A stretch of 42,500 nucleotides of DNA from Mesostigma viride (lineage: Eukaryota; Streptophyta; Mesostigmatophyceae; Mesostigmatales; Mesostigmataceae). Positions within the stretch are counted from its first letter, which is position 1, and the number at the start of each line of letters is the position of its first letter. Under the pieces are notes generated by a model that worked only from the letters and a program-made list of their open reading frames with translations, had not been told where the DNA came from and searched no databases. Shown one piece after another: positions 22,150 through 32,869 of the stretch. The DNA is taken from assembly GCA_009746045.1 (NCBI GenBank), contig RPFO01000448.1:4735891-4778390 (forward strand). The letters are read 5' to 3'. Both the position numbers and the translations under genes were made by a program.

Positions 22150-22370
22150 AACCCATGAAGAGCAAAGCCCGGTGGGGAGTACATGTAACGCATTACCACG
22201 AGAAGGGGTCCCCACACCGCATTTCTTCGCTCTCTGTTCCTATGCAGAACAAGAAGAGGTGGAAGACCAATGTCCCGGCTCACACGCCAGCCCATGTGGG
22301 TAAGCCCCCTCCCCCAAAGCGGAAGGGGCGCTTTGGGGAGAAGTGTAGTGAGGATTTTGTAGACTAGATA
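22150..22370 (+). mobile_element. LINE ORF2 C-terminal remnant
   Basis: On plus, MQNKKRWKTNVPAHTPAHVG followed by KPPPPKRK matches the ORF2 C-terminus at 15.3 kb (MQDKTRWKKIV, GKPPPPKRRR). The preceding bases resemble the LINE 3' hairpin block in opposite orientation (ccggtggggagtacatg), so pieces of two insertions meet here. Confidence 0.5.
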
Positions 22371-22602
22371 GCACTAACTTACTTACACCAGACCTGGCAA
22401 TAAACAAGCATTGATGGGATGGACCCAGCGATACATAATGGGCGTGCATGCGTAAAAAATATACACTATGCATGGCCCAATGGGCATGCATTCAAATAAT
22501 TACAAATGAAGGCCGCCATGAGAGCACTGAAGCTAAACCAGACCGGGCCACAATTAACCCTCCAGCACCAAAGTTCCACTGCATCATGTAAGACAAGCCT
22601 GA

Positions 22603-23273
22603 CATCCATCCATCCATCCATCCATCCATCCATCCATCCATCCATCCATCCATCCATCCATCCATCCATCCATCCATCCATCCATCCATCCATCCATCCA
22701 TCCATCCATCCATCCATCCATCCATCCATCCATCCATCCATCCATCCATCCATCCATCCATCCATCCATCCATCCATCCATCCATCCATCCATCCATCCA
22801 TCCATCCATCCATCCATCCATCCATCCATCCATCCATCCATCCATCCATCCATCCATCCATCCATCCATCCATCCATCCATCCATCCATCCATCCATCCA
22901 TCCATCCATCCATCCATCCATCCATCCATCCATCCATCCATCCATCCATCCATCCATCCATCCATCCATCCATCCATCCATCCATCCATCCATCCATCCA
23001 TCCATCCATCCATCCATCCATCCATCCATCCATCCATCCATCCATCCATCCATCCATCCATCCATCCATCCATCCATCCATCCATCCATCCATCCATCCA
23101 TCCATCCATCCATCCATCCATCCATCCATCCATCCATCCATCCATCCATCCATCCATCCATCCATCCATCCATCCATCCATCCATCCATCCATCCATCCA
23201 TCCATCCATCCATCCATCCATCCATCCATCCATCCATCCATCCATCCATCCATCCATCCATCCATCCATCCAT
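22603..23273. repeat. (CATC)n array, about 168 uninterrupted copies
   Basis: 671 bp of pure CATC with no visible variant. It has no stop codon in any of the frames shown, so it yields SIHP (plus) and MDGW (minus) pseudo-proteins, which are not genes. It abuts the (TTAA)n tail of the minus-strand LINE piece. Confidence 0.98.
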
Positions 23274-24990
23274 TAATTAATTAATTAATAAGCACGTGAC
23301 TGCGTCACGTGGGTGCCAATACAGAGTAAAGGAACCTTCAACCCTATATACACAGTGAGAAGGAGGGAGGGCGCCCTAGCTTCTCTCACTGCCGCAGGTG
23401 GGCAGGCCACAGAGCGCTCTCTCCACGGCATGGTGCCGGGGCGCAACACTGTGGGTGCAATACAACCAGTGCAATACCATAGGTAGGCTGACGCATAGCT
23501 TATGCTACAAATGTGAGGTGGGCTCAAGACGTCGGCTAATTAAGGCGCAAGCTGATGGCCACAAGGTGCCAGAGCTAATTGAAGGTACTATAACGCTGTG
23601 CGCTAATATCGTTTCAAGTGCTGTAATGCCTAAGCTATCCCATCATCGATTGCCCCCATCTAGACAACTAGCTGGAGTGCTCTATCCCGGGGAAGCCCGG
23701 GGGGGCTTCCACAGTTTCTTGTTGACGTAGAGGTCCCCGCCCCGCCAGTACACTTGGGGCTTCTCGGGGTTGGTCTTGTGGCGGATGTAGTCGGGCCACT
23801 GATCGCGGCGTTGCTGCTGCTGGGCTGGCGTCAGGTCGTCGTCAAGCGACCAGGAGGTGTCCACCAGCTTCTTGCGGCGAGAGAGGAACCGAACTCGGGC
23901 TGTGATGTCGCTGAAGGTGAGGACCACTGGAGGGGGCCCAGCCTTGGCCCGTGGATGGGGCAGGCGGTAGGCGCCCTGCAGTATCGCACCTGGCAGCTGC
24001 ATGCGCGCCAAGAGCTGTTTCTTCAGCTCGTCGAGAAGAGAGTCTGGGGTCTCCTCCGGCAGCATGTCGAAGCGCCTGAGGATGACCCGGCAGCGGCGAC
24101 GGTCGCGGTCAGCGGCCTCGCGGCGCGTGTCTTCCAGCTCCTGGAGCTTGGTGGTGATGGCGGTCGTGGTAGAGGATGCCTGGCTCTTGAGCAGGTCCGC
24201 CCAGGAGGCGCGAGTCGAGGGGTCATCACTAGCCCTACCAGCAGGTTGGGCGGCGATGGTGGCCGTTCGCTCGGCGATCTCGGGGACCTGCGTGGCCAGG
24301 GCGTCTACCTTGGCGGCAACTGCCTCAAGTTTCACGGTGCCTTGGCCGACTCGGCCTTCCACCTGGTTAAGGCGGGTGGTCACAGTGGCTGTGGCCTCGG
24401 AAACTTTGGTGGCAATGTGCAGTCTTGCGTAGCAGTAAACTGAGGCTGGAGCTTAAGGGCGACTCTGGCTTCAATGTTGTTGACCTTGGCCGAGAGAGTG
24501 TTGAGTGGGCCGTCAGGCGCGTTCAGGGCGGCGAGCTGCTCAGCCATCGGCGCCAGCTGCTCCGCCACTGCAGCTCGGATGGAGTCCGTGCTGGGGGAGG
24601 TGCTGCTCTGCGGGGATGCTGCAGCTGCTGTGGCTGCCCGTCTGCGCTCATGCAGGAGGCTCCTGAGGCCAGCGTAGCCAATCTGGGTGATGTCGTGGGC
24701 GTCGCAGCGCAGGTAGCTGCACATGATGACTGCCTTCAAGTACGCCTCCGGTTCTTGAAGCAGCCATTCCCAGGCGGGCTTGGTGACCTTGTCGCCAGGG
24801 GTAGGCAGGAAAAGTTCGTCATGGCGGGCCAGGAACTTGATAACATCGTCACATTGTTCCTTCGTGAGCGTAAAGATTTCCAAGATGCAAAAATCCCGCT
24901 GGCCGGCGCCGAAGCGGCGGACGTCCCATTTGGTATGGGAAGTTCGGGTTTTCTTGGGAATGGGCGACGAATTTGGCGTAGAGCACTCCA
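23274..24990 (-). mobile_element. Second ORF1-only LINE copy, set between two CATC arrays
   Basis: Minus: the 5' edge abuts a CATC array (24988-25068), then ORF1 (24990-23682), a short 3' UTR, a perfect hairpin CACGTGAC-tgc-GTCACGTG (23293-23311) and a (TTAA)n tail (23274-23290) next to the long CATC array. No RT is present. Its terminal hairpin differs from that of the 11.2-kb copy but matches a plus-strand remnant at 35.23-35.33 kb. Confidence 0.65.
23682..24990 (-). pseudogene. LINE ORF1, nearly intact with one frameshift
   Basis: The N-terminal half starts at an ATG formed at the CATC junction: [54 protein letters not shown]. The frame breaks near 24,425. The C-terminal half: [20 protein letters not shown], a long coiled coil, CRVILRRFDMLPEETPDSLL, GAYRLPHPRAKAGPPP, VVLTFSDITARVRFLSRRK, DDDLTPAQQQQRRDQWP, VYWRGGDLYVNKKLW. 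This is the coiled coil, RRM-like and C-terminal layout of L1-type ORF1. About 430 codons in all if the break is ignored. Confidence 0.75.
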
Positions 24991-25068
24991 TCCATCCATC
25001 CATCCATCCATCCATCCATCCATCCATCCATCCATCCATCCATCCATCCATCCATCCATCCATCCATC
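24988..25068. repeat. (CATC)n array, about 20 copies
   Basis: 81 bp of pure CATC directly at the 5' edge of the minus-strand ORF1. Confidence 0.97.
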
Positions 25069-25224
25069 GGGGTATAGTCCTAGTACAGCCATGCTACGTC
25101 CTGGCTATGATGAGATTACTTGCCCACGCTCCTAGTGTTATGCCATGCTCACATGATCGAGTCTTATTGCACCCACAGATTGCCGGATCGTTAGCGTGTC
25201 CGTTTAGCTAGCGTTCCCGAATGC

Positions 25225-25440
25225 AGCTGTGGCATGCCTTAGGCATGAAGGAGAGTGGGGGTCTCTGCCCTTTCTCCTGTTGTGCACACACAGGGATTAA
25301 AAGCACTTCGGTGCTCCGTGACTCCCCAACGGGAGCACGTGTTTAAATAATTAATTAATGAATGAATCGGGGTTAACTAATGCTCCTTGACTCCCTAATG
25401 GGGGCATGAGTTTAATAAATGAATTAAGTAGTTAGTTAAT
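25225..25440 (+). mobile_element. Two LINE 3' ends in tandem, plus orientation
   Basis: 25225-25370 is the reverse complement of the 14.1-14.25 kb block: tgcacacacagggatt, then ggtgctccgtgactccccaa, cgggagcacg and a TTAA/AATG tail. A second, more diverged copy follows (tgctccttgactccctaat, then an A/T tail). Confidence 0.65.
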
Positions 25441-26741
25441 AAATCAGGTTGATTCAGATGAGGTCCCTGCTGGTTCCTTGTGGACTGGCCAGCCAGGGAG
25501 ATATCTTCTTACATGGTCAGGCCCTTGCCGACCATGTAACAACCTGTTAGGCGACGCAGTGGCCAACATTGGACATACCGCCATATGTTTGTCTCCGCGA
25601 TATGATTTTAGCTGACATGCAGAGCACAGACACTGTTGGCGTCATCCGCTCAACCCCTCTTATTCATACATGGGACCTCGGATATGTAGGATTAGTAGCG
25701 TTGCCCAGGCGGACATTGTCAAAGACTACGACCCCCCAGTTGTGGGTCCTAGGAAATTTAACAAGCATGATTGTCTCCTTGTTGATAGGCATTAATTCAT
25801 CCTTGATGATAGGCATTGCTTGCGTGCAAGATTAGCTCGAGGCCCATATTTTAGACTACTAGCTGAGCTGTGGACATACATGTAGTTATTGACGTCTTGA
25901 CGGATATTGACGTCTTGGGGGACTTCCACTATATCTTCTTTGGGGAATTCAGAGATCCCGGTCCCCCAACATGGACATGAGACTAATTAAAATCAATTAA
26001 TCAATGTCATGAATAGAGCGCGTTCATGACGTTCAGTCATGAACAGAGCCCTAACCTTAAACACATAAGAAAACAATTATGGCGGGCCATGTGACCAATG
26101 TAAGAAGCTTAGCCCCCAAACATATTGTTGTCTCACGTAATGAATCACTTGCTGATCAACAAATCGATGGTTATCTCATAGGCACAATGTACCTCTGACC
26201 ATCATTGCTGGCCCATGCATGCATGCACCAATGGCAGCCTACATGACACATACATCGCTTATTTGCCATGTAAAAAATGCGACAAAGTGTCCATATAGGT
26301 ACTCATAGATTAGCACAAATTCCTTAGCACGATGTGGACAACTTTACTTAACGGTGAAAGCCTGTCTCGCCCTTATTGCCTTGAGGGTTCCCGGCGATAG
26401 GTCCTGTCTGTTGGTCGACATTTTTCTTTTGCAGCTGGCCATCGTCGGTAGGTATGAATGATCTCGATGCTAGCAATTACGATGATGATACCCGAGGTAG
26501 TCTATACCTAGGATCGAGAGCTTCTTCTTGTATGGCAATGCCGGCAGTTAACTATTACTCCGAATAAAGAGTTAAGAGGTTGGCCCTCGGCAGTCGGCAT
26601 GGCGATCACGGAGCGATGACGGGGCGATGACGGGGCGATGACGGGGCGTTGACGCGCGTGATGAATAGGATCTGTTTGACAGGCGGCGGCTATTGGTAAT
26701 ATAGATTGTTGATTAAGAGAAGAGTTTAGATGTTGGCCCGT

Positions 26742-26776
26742 GGGCGATGACGGTGACGGCGTCACCGTCATCGCCC
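26742..26776. repeat. 35-bp perfect palindrome
   Basis: 17-bp arms (GGGCGATGACGGTGACG) around a single G at 26759. Confidence 0.95.
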
Positions 26777-27023
26777 TCGACGGGCGTCATGAATACGACC
26801 TTTTTGATATGCGGCGGCTATTGGTAATATAGGTCGTTGACTACTACTCCGAATACAAATGTAAAGAGTTAAGAGGTTGGCCCTCGGCTGGCTCGGCATG
26901 GCGATCACGGGGCGATGACGGGGCGATGACGGGGCGTTGACGCGCGTGATGAATAGGATCTGTTTGATAGGCGGCGGCTATTGGTAATATAGATTGTTGA
27001 TTAAGAGAAGAGTTTAGATGTTG

Positions 27024-27076
27024 GCCCGTCGAGGGCGATGACGGTGACGACGTCACCGTCATCGCCCTCGACGGGC
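27024..27076. repeat. 53-bp perfect palindrome
   Basis: 26-bp arms beginning GCCCGTCGAGGGCGATGACG around a single A at 27050. It is the second-unit version of the 35-bp palindrome, longer by the TCGA block. Confidence 0.95.
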
Positions 27077-27282
27077 GTGATGATAAGCCCATGTTTGATA
27101 TGCGGCAGCTATTGGTAGTATAGGTCGTTGACTATCACTCCGAATAAAGAGTTAACAGGTTAAGGCCCTCGGCCGGGCGATGACGGGGCGATGACGGGGC
27201 GTTGACGCTCGTGATGAATAGGACCTGTTTGATAGGCGGCGGCTATTGCTAATATATAGGTCGGATATTTGTGTACCACCCC

Positions 27283-27715
27283 CCTCCTTCCCGCGGCAGG
27301 TACGCAGCGACCCGCTGTTGTCCTGGCTGCAATTGTGTATCACTTGTACGGTATTTGTGTATCACTTGTACGGTATTTGTGTATCACTTGTCCTCCTTCC
27401 CACGGCAGGTACGCAGCGACCCGCTGTTGTCCTGGCTGCAATTGTGTATCACTTGTACGGTATTTGTGTATCACTTGTAGCGTATTTGTGTATCACTTGT
27501 CCTCCTTCCCACGGCAGGTACGCAGCGACCCGCTGTTGTCCTGCCTGCAATTGTGTATCACTTGTACGGTATTTGTGTATCACTTGTAGCGTATTTGTGT
27601 ATCACTTGTCCTCCTTCCCACGGCAGGTACGCAGCGACCCGCTGTTATACTGGCGGTATTTGTGTATCACTTGTAGCGTATTTGTGTATCACTTGTACGG
27701 TATTTGTGTACCACC
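27283..27715. repeat. 109-bp tandem repeat, four copies
   Basis: Units start at 27283, 27392, 27501 and 27610 with cctccttccc, then ggcaggtacgcagcgacccg, and contain two or three copies of gtatttgtgtatcacttgta. The open frame across it is a repeat artefact. Confidence 0.85.
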
Positions 27716-28718
27716 ACCCTCCATGGCCCATGCAGCCCGGCCCGGCATCGTGCCGTCGCCGACCCGACAACGTTTTCTCGAACAACACGAATTTGAATTT
27801 TAGGGACTGGAGCGGCTGGCACGCTAGCGGCACGACCAACGGAACAAGAGAACCGAGAAACTGTGGCCGCCAGGAGGATAAAGGTTTCAAGGCGCATGCG
27901 TTTGAGGCTAGCCAGAACCGAATGCGAGGTTTTACTTTATCAAACCGATGTATATCAATGTGGCCAGAATTCTTTTCCAGTTGCGGGGTCGTGTGTCGCC
28001 AATTTGTTGTTGGGCCGGGCACTTTAATCGTGATTGCAAGAAGTCAGTTCACGACGCCGTTAGCGTGGCATTTATGTACAGCAATTCATCGTTCGGCTTC
28101 TTTATCCTATCGGCAACTCCTCACGACGTGTGAGCGTGAGTCGGTTGTCGTGTGAATGGACACTTTCTGGGAAAGTAAGTCACTAGAGGGCCAATTTCAC
28201 CGATCGCAAAACATTTACCCAGTTTGGGCAGATAGACCTGGCTAAATACGAGGGCGAGCGGAAGTAATTGTTGATGCATAGCCATCTGCTTCCTGCGCTT
28301 TGTAATTGTAATGAGTTGTTCGCAAATTGGCGTCTCTACCGGTTACTCCTCTGTGCACAGCTGGCGACCAAGAAGACTTCATTGGCAGCCGGACTGCGGA
28401 TGCGCGTCGTTGGAATATTAGCAACGTTAACATGTTTGCTGCGTTTTTTGTGAAGCTTGTCTAGCCGACTGCATTTGGGAGACTTGGCAAGGTTGCCTCC
28501 AATCGTTGAAGTCACAACCTGGGTGTCAATTCACGTTTACTAGCCACGGTCATAGTAACATTCTAATGGCATTTGTCCCAGTTTCAACATTGGTTTTCAC
28601 TCTGATCTGATGGAGTGAAGGGCCTAGCTCCGTGGTTTTGTGTCATTGTAGCAGTTTAGTCGCCTGCTAACGTAGTGAATCTTCCATCCCACCTCTCCCA
28701 CCCCCACCCGCACTTCTC

Positions 28719-28847
<129 letters not shown>

Positions 28848-29569
28848 TCCCACCCCCGCTCTCTTGTCCCTCCCCACCCCTCCTCTCTCTTTCCCTTTTC
28901 CTTGGCTGTTGAGAAGGACTGGGGTGAAAACTCCAGACCGTTGGTGGCTGCCTTCAAGCAGGAAGTTTCAAGGATCAACAAGTTTTTGTGAGCTGTCTGA
29001 TATGGTCACTGCTGCGACAAAGGTGAGTTATCTTGTTTTTCATGCAATTTTTTTGCTGTAGCTAGGTAAGCCGGCCATTTTGTACTCCCCTTTCTTTTGC
29101 TCTCACGATTTATTCTTGTTGTGGTTTATATGGTCCCGTTAAGTGGCATGCATTATCATTATCCACATTAGTGTGAGAAACCATCCGCAGTGTTGTAGCT
29201 TGCATCTATAACAACAGTTTTTGCTGCCGCCGCCACTGCTATTACCAACATTAAGTCATTCTTGCTTTCTAAGCACTCTTTTTCCTCTTAGGCTGTTGGT
29301 TGGGATACCAGCCACCCTTGCACGCATAAATTCAAGCACCGGGTGCATGTGAAAACACAACCAAGGCAAGAATGTCCCCCTCTCGCAATATCCCACCCAC
29401 GCAACGCACCCAATGCAGCAAGAATGGGACCACCTTGTTGCCATGAGCTCTAGCACCGTTGCCACCCCTAGCTTTCTACTGTTCCCGTCCATCCTTATTT
29501 ACACTGGCTGCTTTGCTTGCATTTCTGGCTCAGTGCCAGTTTGCACTTGCTAGCTTGCTAAGACAATAA

Positions 29570-29965
29570 TGCAGCTTGCAAACGGCAAGGGCAAGCACCC
29601 GGGTAAGAGCAAAGGCAACCGCACGAGCAAAGGAAAGGGAAACTGGAAGAGCAAGCACAAGGCCAAGGAAAGGACAAAGGCACTTGTGCTTGCCAAAAGG
29701 GCAGGCTCAAGGGAAATGACAAGGGCAAGGGCAGGGGCAGGCACAAGGGAAGCGGATAAGGGCAAGGGCAGGCGCAAGGGAAAGAGATTAGGACAAGTCA
29801 AGCACGAGGGAACGGACAAGGGCAAGGGCAGGCACAAGGGAAAAGATGAAGACAAGGGCAGGCACTAGGGAAAGGATGAGGGCAACGGCAAACACTGGGG
29901 ATCAAAGGATAGGGGCAAGGGCAGATGCTAGGGTAACAGTTAGGGCAAAGGCAGGCACAAGAGAA
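29570..29965. repeat. Purine-rich imperfect minisatellite
   Basis: Diverged units around aagggcaggcacaagggaa. The plus frame gives a Lys/Gly-rich sequence with no domain, read here as repeat. Confidence 0.6.
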
Positions 29966-30222
29966 GAATAAGGGGCCGTGAAGTATAAGTGGAAATGCGG
30001 GTGGCGACATGGGGTTCGATCGGGCCTGCTGATGCAAATGCAGATTTCAACTGCAGTGACAAACACAAGCGTAGACATAGGCAACGACAAATTCCTTGCA
30101 TGCGTGCCTTGCTCTTCACCGGCTGGCTCGTTTGCTAGTTGTCTAACAGTTTCTACCGATAAACATCACTTGCCATTGTAAGGTCTGCCTTGCTGCCGTG
30201 CTAGTGGGTAGCTGGGTGATCG

Positions 30223-30440
30223 TGCTTGTTCCTTGTCAAGGGAGGGATGCATGTGGAGTAGGTGGGTGGGTGTGCTTGTTCCTTGCCAAGGAAGGGATGC
30301 ACAAAGGTTAGATAGGTGCACGTGCTTGTTTCTTGTCAAGGGAGGGACGCACAAAGGGTAGGTGGGGGCACATGGTTGTGCCTCGTCAAGGGCGGGATGC
30401 ACGAAGGGTAGGTGGGGGCATGTGGTTGGTCCTTGTCTTT
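30223..30440. repeat. 50-bp tandem repeat, 4.4 copies
   Basis: Units start at 30223, 30273, 30323, 30373 and 30423 at exactly 50-bp spacing (tgcttgttccttgtcaaggg consensus). Confidence 0.9.
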
Positions 30441-30589
30441 TCACCGCCCAAGCGATGGCGATGTAGCATGCATTATACATTTATTCGTGCATTAAAAATC
30501 ACTTTCCTTACAAGCGGCCTTAGCCGACTCCATCTGCCGTTGCCATTTCTCCGTATTGCATTGTCCGGACACGGTTTTTGTGTCGCAGG

Positions 30590-30864
30590 TCTTCCCCCGT
30601 AAAGGCACAAGCTGCCTGCGCGCGGAATTATGTGCAGACACCTCGGTTTCCAACACGACGGCTTCCCGCACATATCGAGCTCTGGATGTACAACATCTTC
30701 CCCCGGCGCACTTGCTCCCGGATGGAGCTTCTGTGCGGTGCCGACATCCCCGGAGCTGTCCTAAGCACCGCATGGAAACAGTATTTCAAGCCACGAAGAG
30801 AAGCCACGAATTTGATATTGACTTGATATTGTCGTCAGAAGACTTGATATGCTATTTTCTGTGA
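30590..30864 (+). other. Possible exon, unassigned
   Basis: A good acceptor (ttttgtgtcgcag) is followed by about 270 bp of GC-richer sequence open in two plus frames, one containing HIELWMYNIFPRRTCSRMEL and the other ending at TGA 30862-30864. No family is recognised and no matching donor exon was found. Confidence 0.2.
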
Positions 30865-31149
30865 AGGCGTTGGATTTTTGTGCATGACATGTAATCCTGC
30901 ATTTAATAATGAAATTTTTTATGAAATAGGAACTCGTCTTGCATGAGCCTTGCTGCAAATGCCATTCATTTTTTTCCCCCGGGTAAATGGGTGTTAGGGG
31001 TTAGGTTGACCGAAATGATAAGTGAAATCAAAGTGAAATTCTGATAAGTGACATGCGTACTGCAATTCAGAACGACATAGCGACATGATTGTAGTACCGG
31101 TAGTGTACGCGAGAAGCATACGACGTCGTAACCTACGGGACCGAGTACC

Positions 31150-31370
31150 GGGATCGTAAATTACCAACTCGTAGATTACTACCTCGCAAATTACTACCTC
31201 GTACCTTACTACCTCGTAAATTACTACCTCGTACATTACTACCTCGTAAATTACTACCTCGTACATTACTACCTCGTACATTACTACCTCGTACATTACT
31301 ACCTCGTAAATTACTACCTCGTAAATTACTACCTCGTAAATTACTACCTGGTAAATTACTACGTCGGATC
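31150..31370. repeat. Subterminal 15-bp repeats of the putative CACTA element
   Basis: About fourteen units of tactacctcgtaaat, with aaat/acat/cctt variants, just inside the right inverted repeat. Confidence 0.9.
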
Positions 31371-31454
31371 TCATCTCGGATCTAGTTCGTAACTTACGCG
31401 ACAGATTACAATGTAGTATCTAAACTGTAAGAGTAGTCTTGACGGTAAATTACC

Positions 31455-31510
31455 ACCTCGTAATTTACGCCTCGGATGCTTTTTACCACCCTCGGACGAA
31501 AAGTATAGTG
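31455..31510 (-). repeat. Right 56-bp terminal inverted repeat
   Basis: Reverse complement identical to 19434-19489; ends GTATAGTG. Confidence 0.9.
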
Positions 31511-31718
31511 GACAATGGCACAGAATATGGAGTATTTTGGCAAAAATCGCTCTATTTCTGCTTTCATCCGTCACTTTTAGTGGGCCGGCAGTGGTCCTAA
31601 TATGTCCAACTTGTGTTCTAGTGTAAATTCAAGTATTGTGGTATTAATGTGACGAATTCTCGCATGATTGGGCCACATATGTGCTGGCAAGGGCTTCATA
31701 AGTTTGAAAATAATGCAC

Positions 31719-31745
31719 TAAAACGGTGTTTCAAACACCGTTTTA
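31719..31745. repeat. 27-bp perfect palindrome
   Basis: 13-bp arms TAAAACGGTGTTT around a single C at 31732. Confidence 0.9.
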
Positions 31746-31775
31746 CTACTTTTCGCCGCCTAGGACACCTTTTTT

Positions 31776-32297
31776 AGCGGGGAATGTGGTTCGGTCTAGT
31801 AGGGGAAAACGGTGGCAGATCTCCGAGCGTCAGATACTAGGAAATTTCGTTGCGTTCGTATCGAGAGTAGATTTCTGACAATTTTCCTCGTTCGGACAGA
31901 GCCACAGTGAATTTCAGCATCCGTCCAGTACCAAAGCATGGACCTAGCAGGAATTCCGTCAGACATCTCGGAAGTAGCAATTTTTAGTATCGAGCGCACT
32001 TTCGCTAGTGTTCAGTACGAATTCGGCCTCCGTCAGGTCAGCAAGCGGCGTGGGAATATACTGAACCGAACAAAACGGTGGACTGTACTAAGAAATTCGT
32101 ACTCAAATTTCGTCATCGGAATCGGAGGGAAATATTCGACCAAGGACTAGAGATTTCATCGAATTTTCAGAACTGGCCAATTGATGCCAAATGGCGCGAT
32201 TCTAGATAACAAGTGTTGCTTTACTGGTATCCGACGGTGCCGAACTTCGAAATTGAATTTGTAACCCCCGCCGTATTGACGGAACCACATTCTCGCA
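31776..32297. mobile_element. Possible small DNA transposon (MITE-like)
   Basis: Imperfect terminal inverted repeats: gaatgtggttcggtc (31782-31796) and, reverse complemented, gaatgtggttccgtc (32278-32292), next to GCGGG/GCGA. No clear target duplication and no coding capacity. Confidence 0.35.
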
Positions 32298-32298
32298 T

Positions 32299-32869
32299 AA
32301 ATTGGGTTTCCGCGGTGGCGAAATGTAGTAGTTTGGCTCATGTATGCCAGAATTATAGCACATAGTTTGGTCCTACATTGCATACTTAAGGGCGGTTGTT
32401 GTCTTTGGATGTAAATTAATATAAGCATAACCATTTCCAGCTGAATTGGACTACATTTACTACTTGTGTGTGGCTGCTATGCCTCCACATGCCTGGAAAA
32501 CATCGTTTTTTGCACTTTTCCACGTCACGGTTTGATGCTAAAAATAGGTCAGTTGGCCCCCCAATATATATGATGTGAACAGGGTCCTAGGGGGACCTTA
32601 AGTCCAGGAAGGCACCCCGATCTGACTATATGCGTGGGAGATATGACCCCATGTAACAAAAAAGGCCATTTTTAGGTGATGCCGGAGCTAGGGGAATATT
32701 ATGAATCCAGCCCGCCAAGCCGAGAACACTGAATATGGGAGATACTGCCGGTTCTGTAATAATGTTTATCGAACTTTCAAGAGGCATGGCCCGTGCTGAT
32801 GGCTCTTGCTCGAGGTCAGCGGCATGGCGGCAGTGACTACCAATGGTTGAAGCTAGGGCTATTCTTGCC
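32299..32869. other. No feature recognised
   Basis: Non-coding sequence without repeat structure that I can see. Confidence 0.4.

Larger units (their letters stand above)
26551..27255. repeat. Satellite array, about 290-bp unit, 2.4 copies
   Basis: Units start near 26551, 26840 and 27131 with actccgaat, and contain ggggcgatgacggggcg runs, ggcggctattggtaatata twice per unit, and a central palindrome. Diverged half-units suggest an older 145-bp period. Confidence 0.8.

Noticed and set aside
22466-23276. Long open frames with MDGW (minus) or SIHP (plus) repeats
   Set aside because: They come from a CATC microsatellite that has no stop codon in any frame; flanking residues have no domain.
27246-27803. 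185-codon frame over the 109-bp repeat
   Set aside because: The same peptide repeats in several frames, as expected of a tandem repeat; no domain.
29569-29868. Lys/Gly-rich 99-codon frame as a histone-like protein
   Set aside because: It follows the purine minisatellite and lacks any fold signature.
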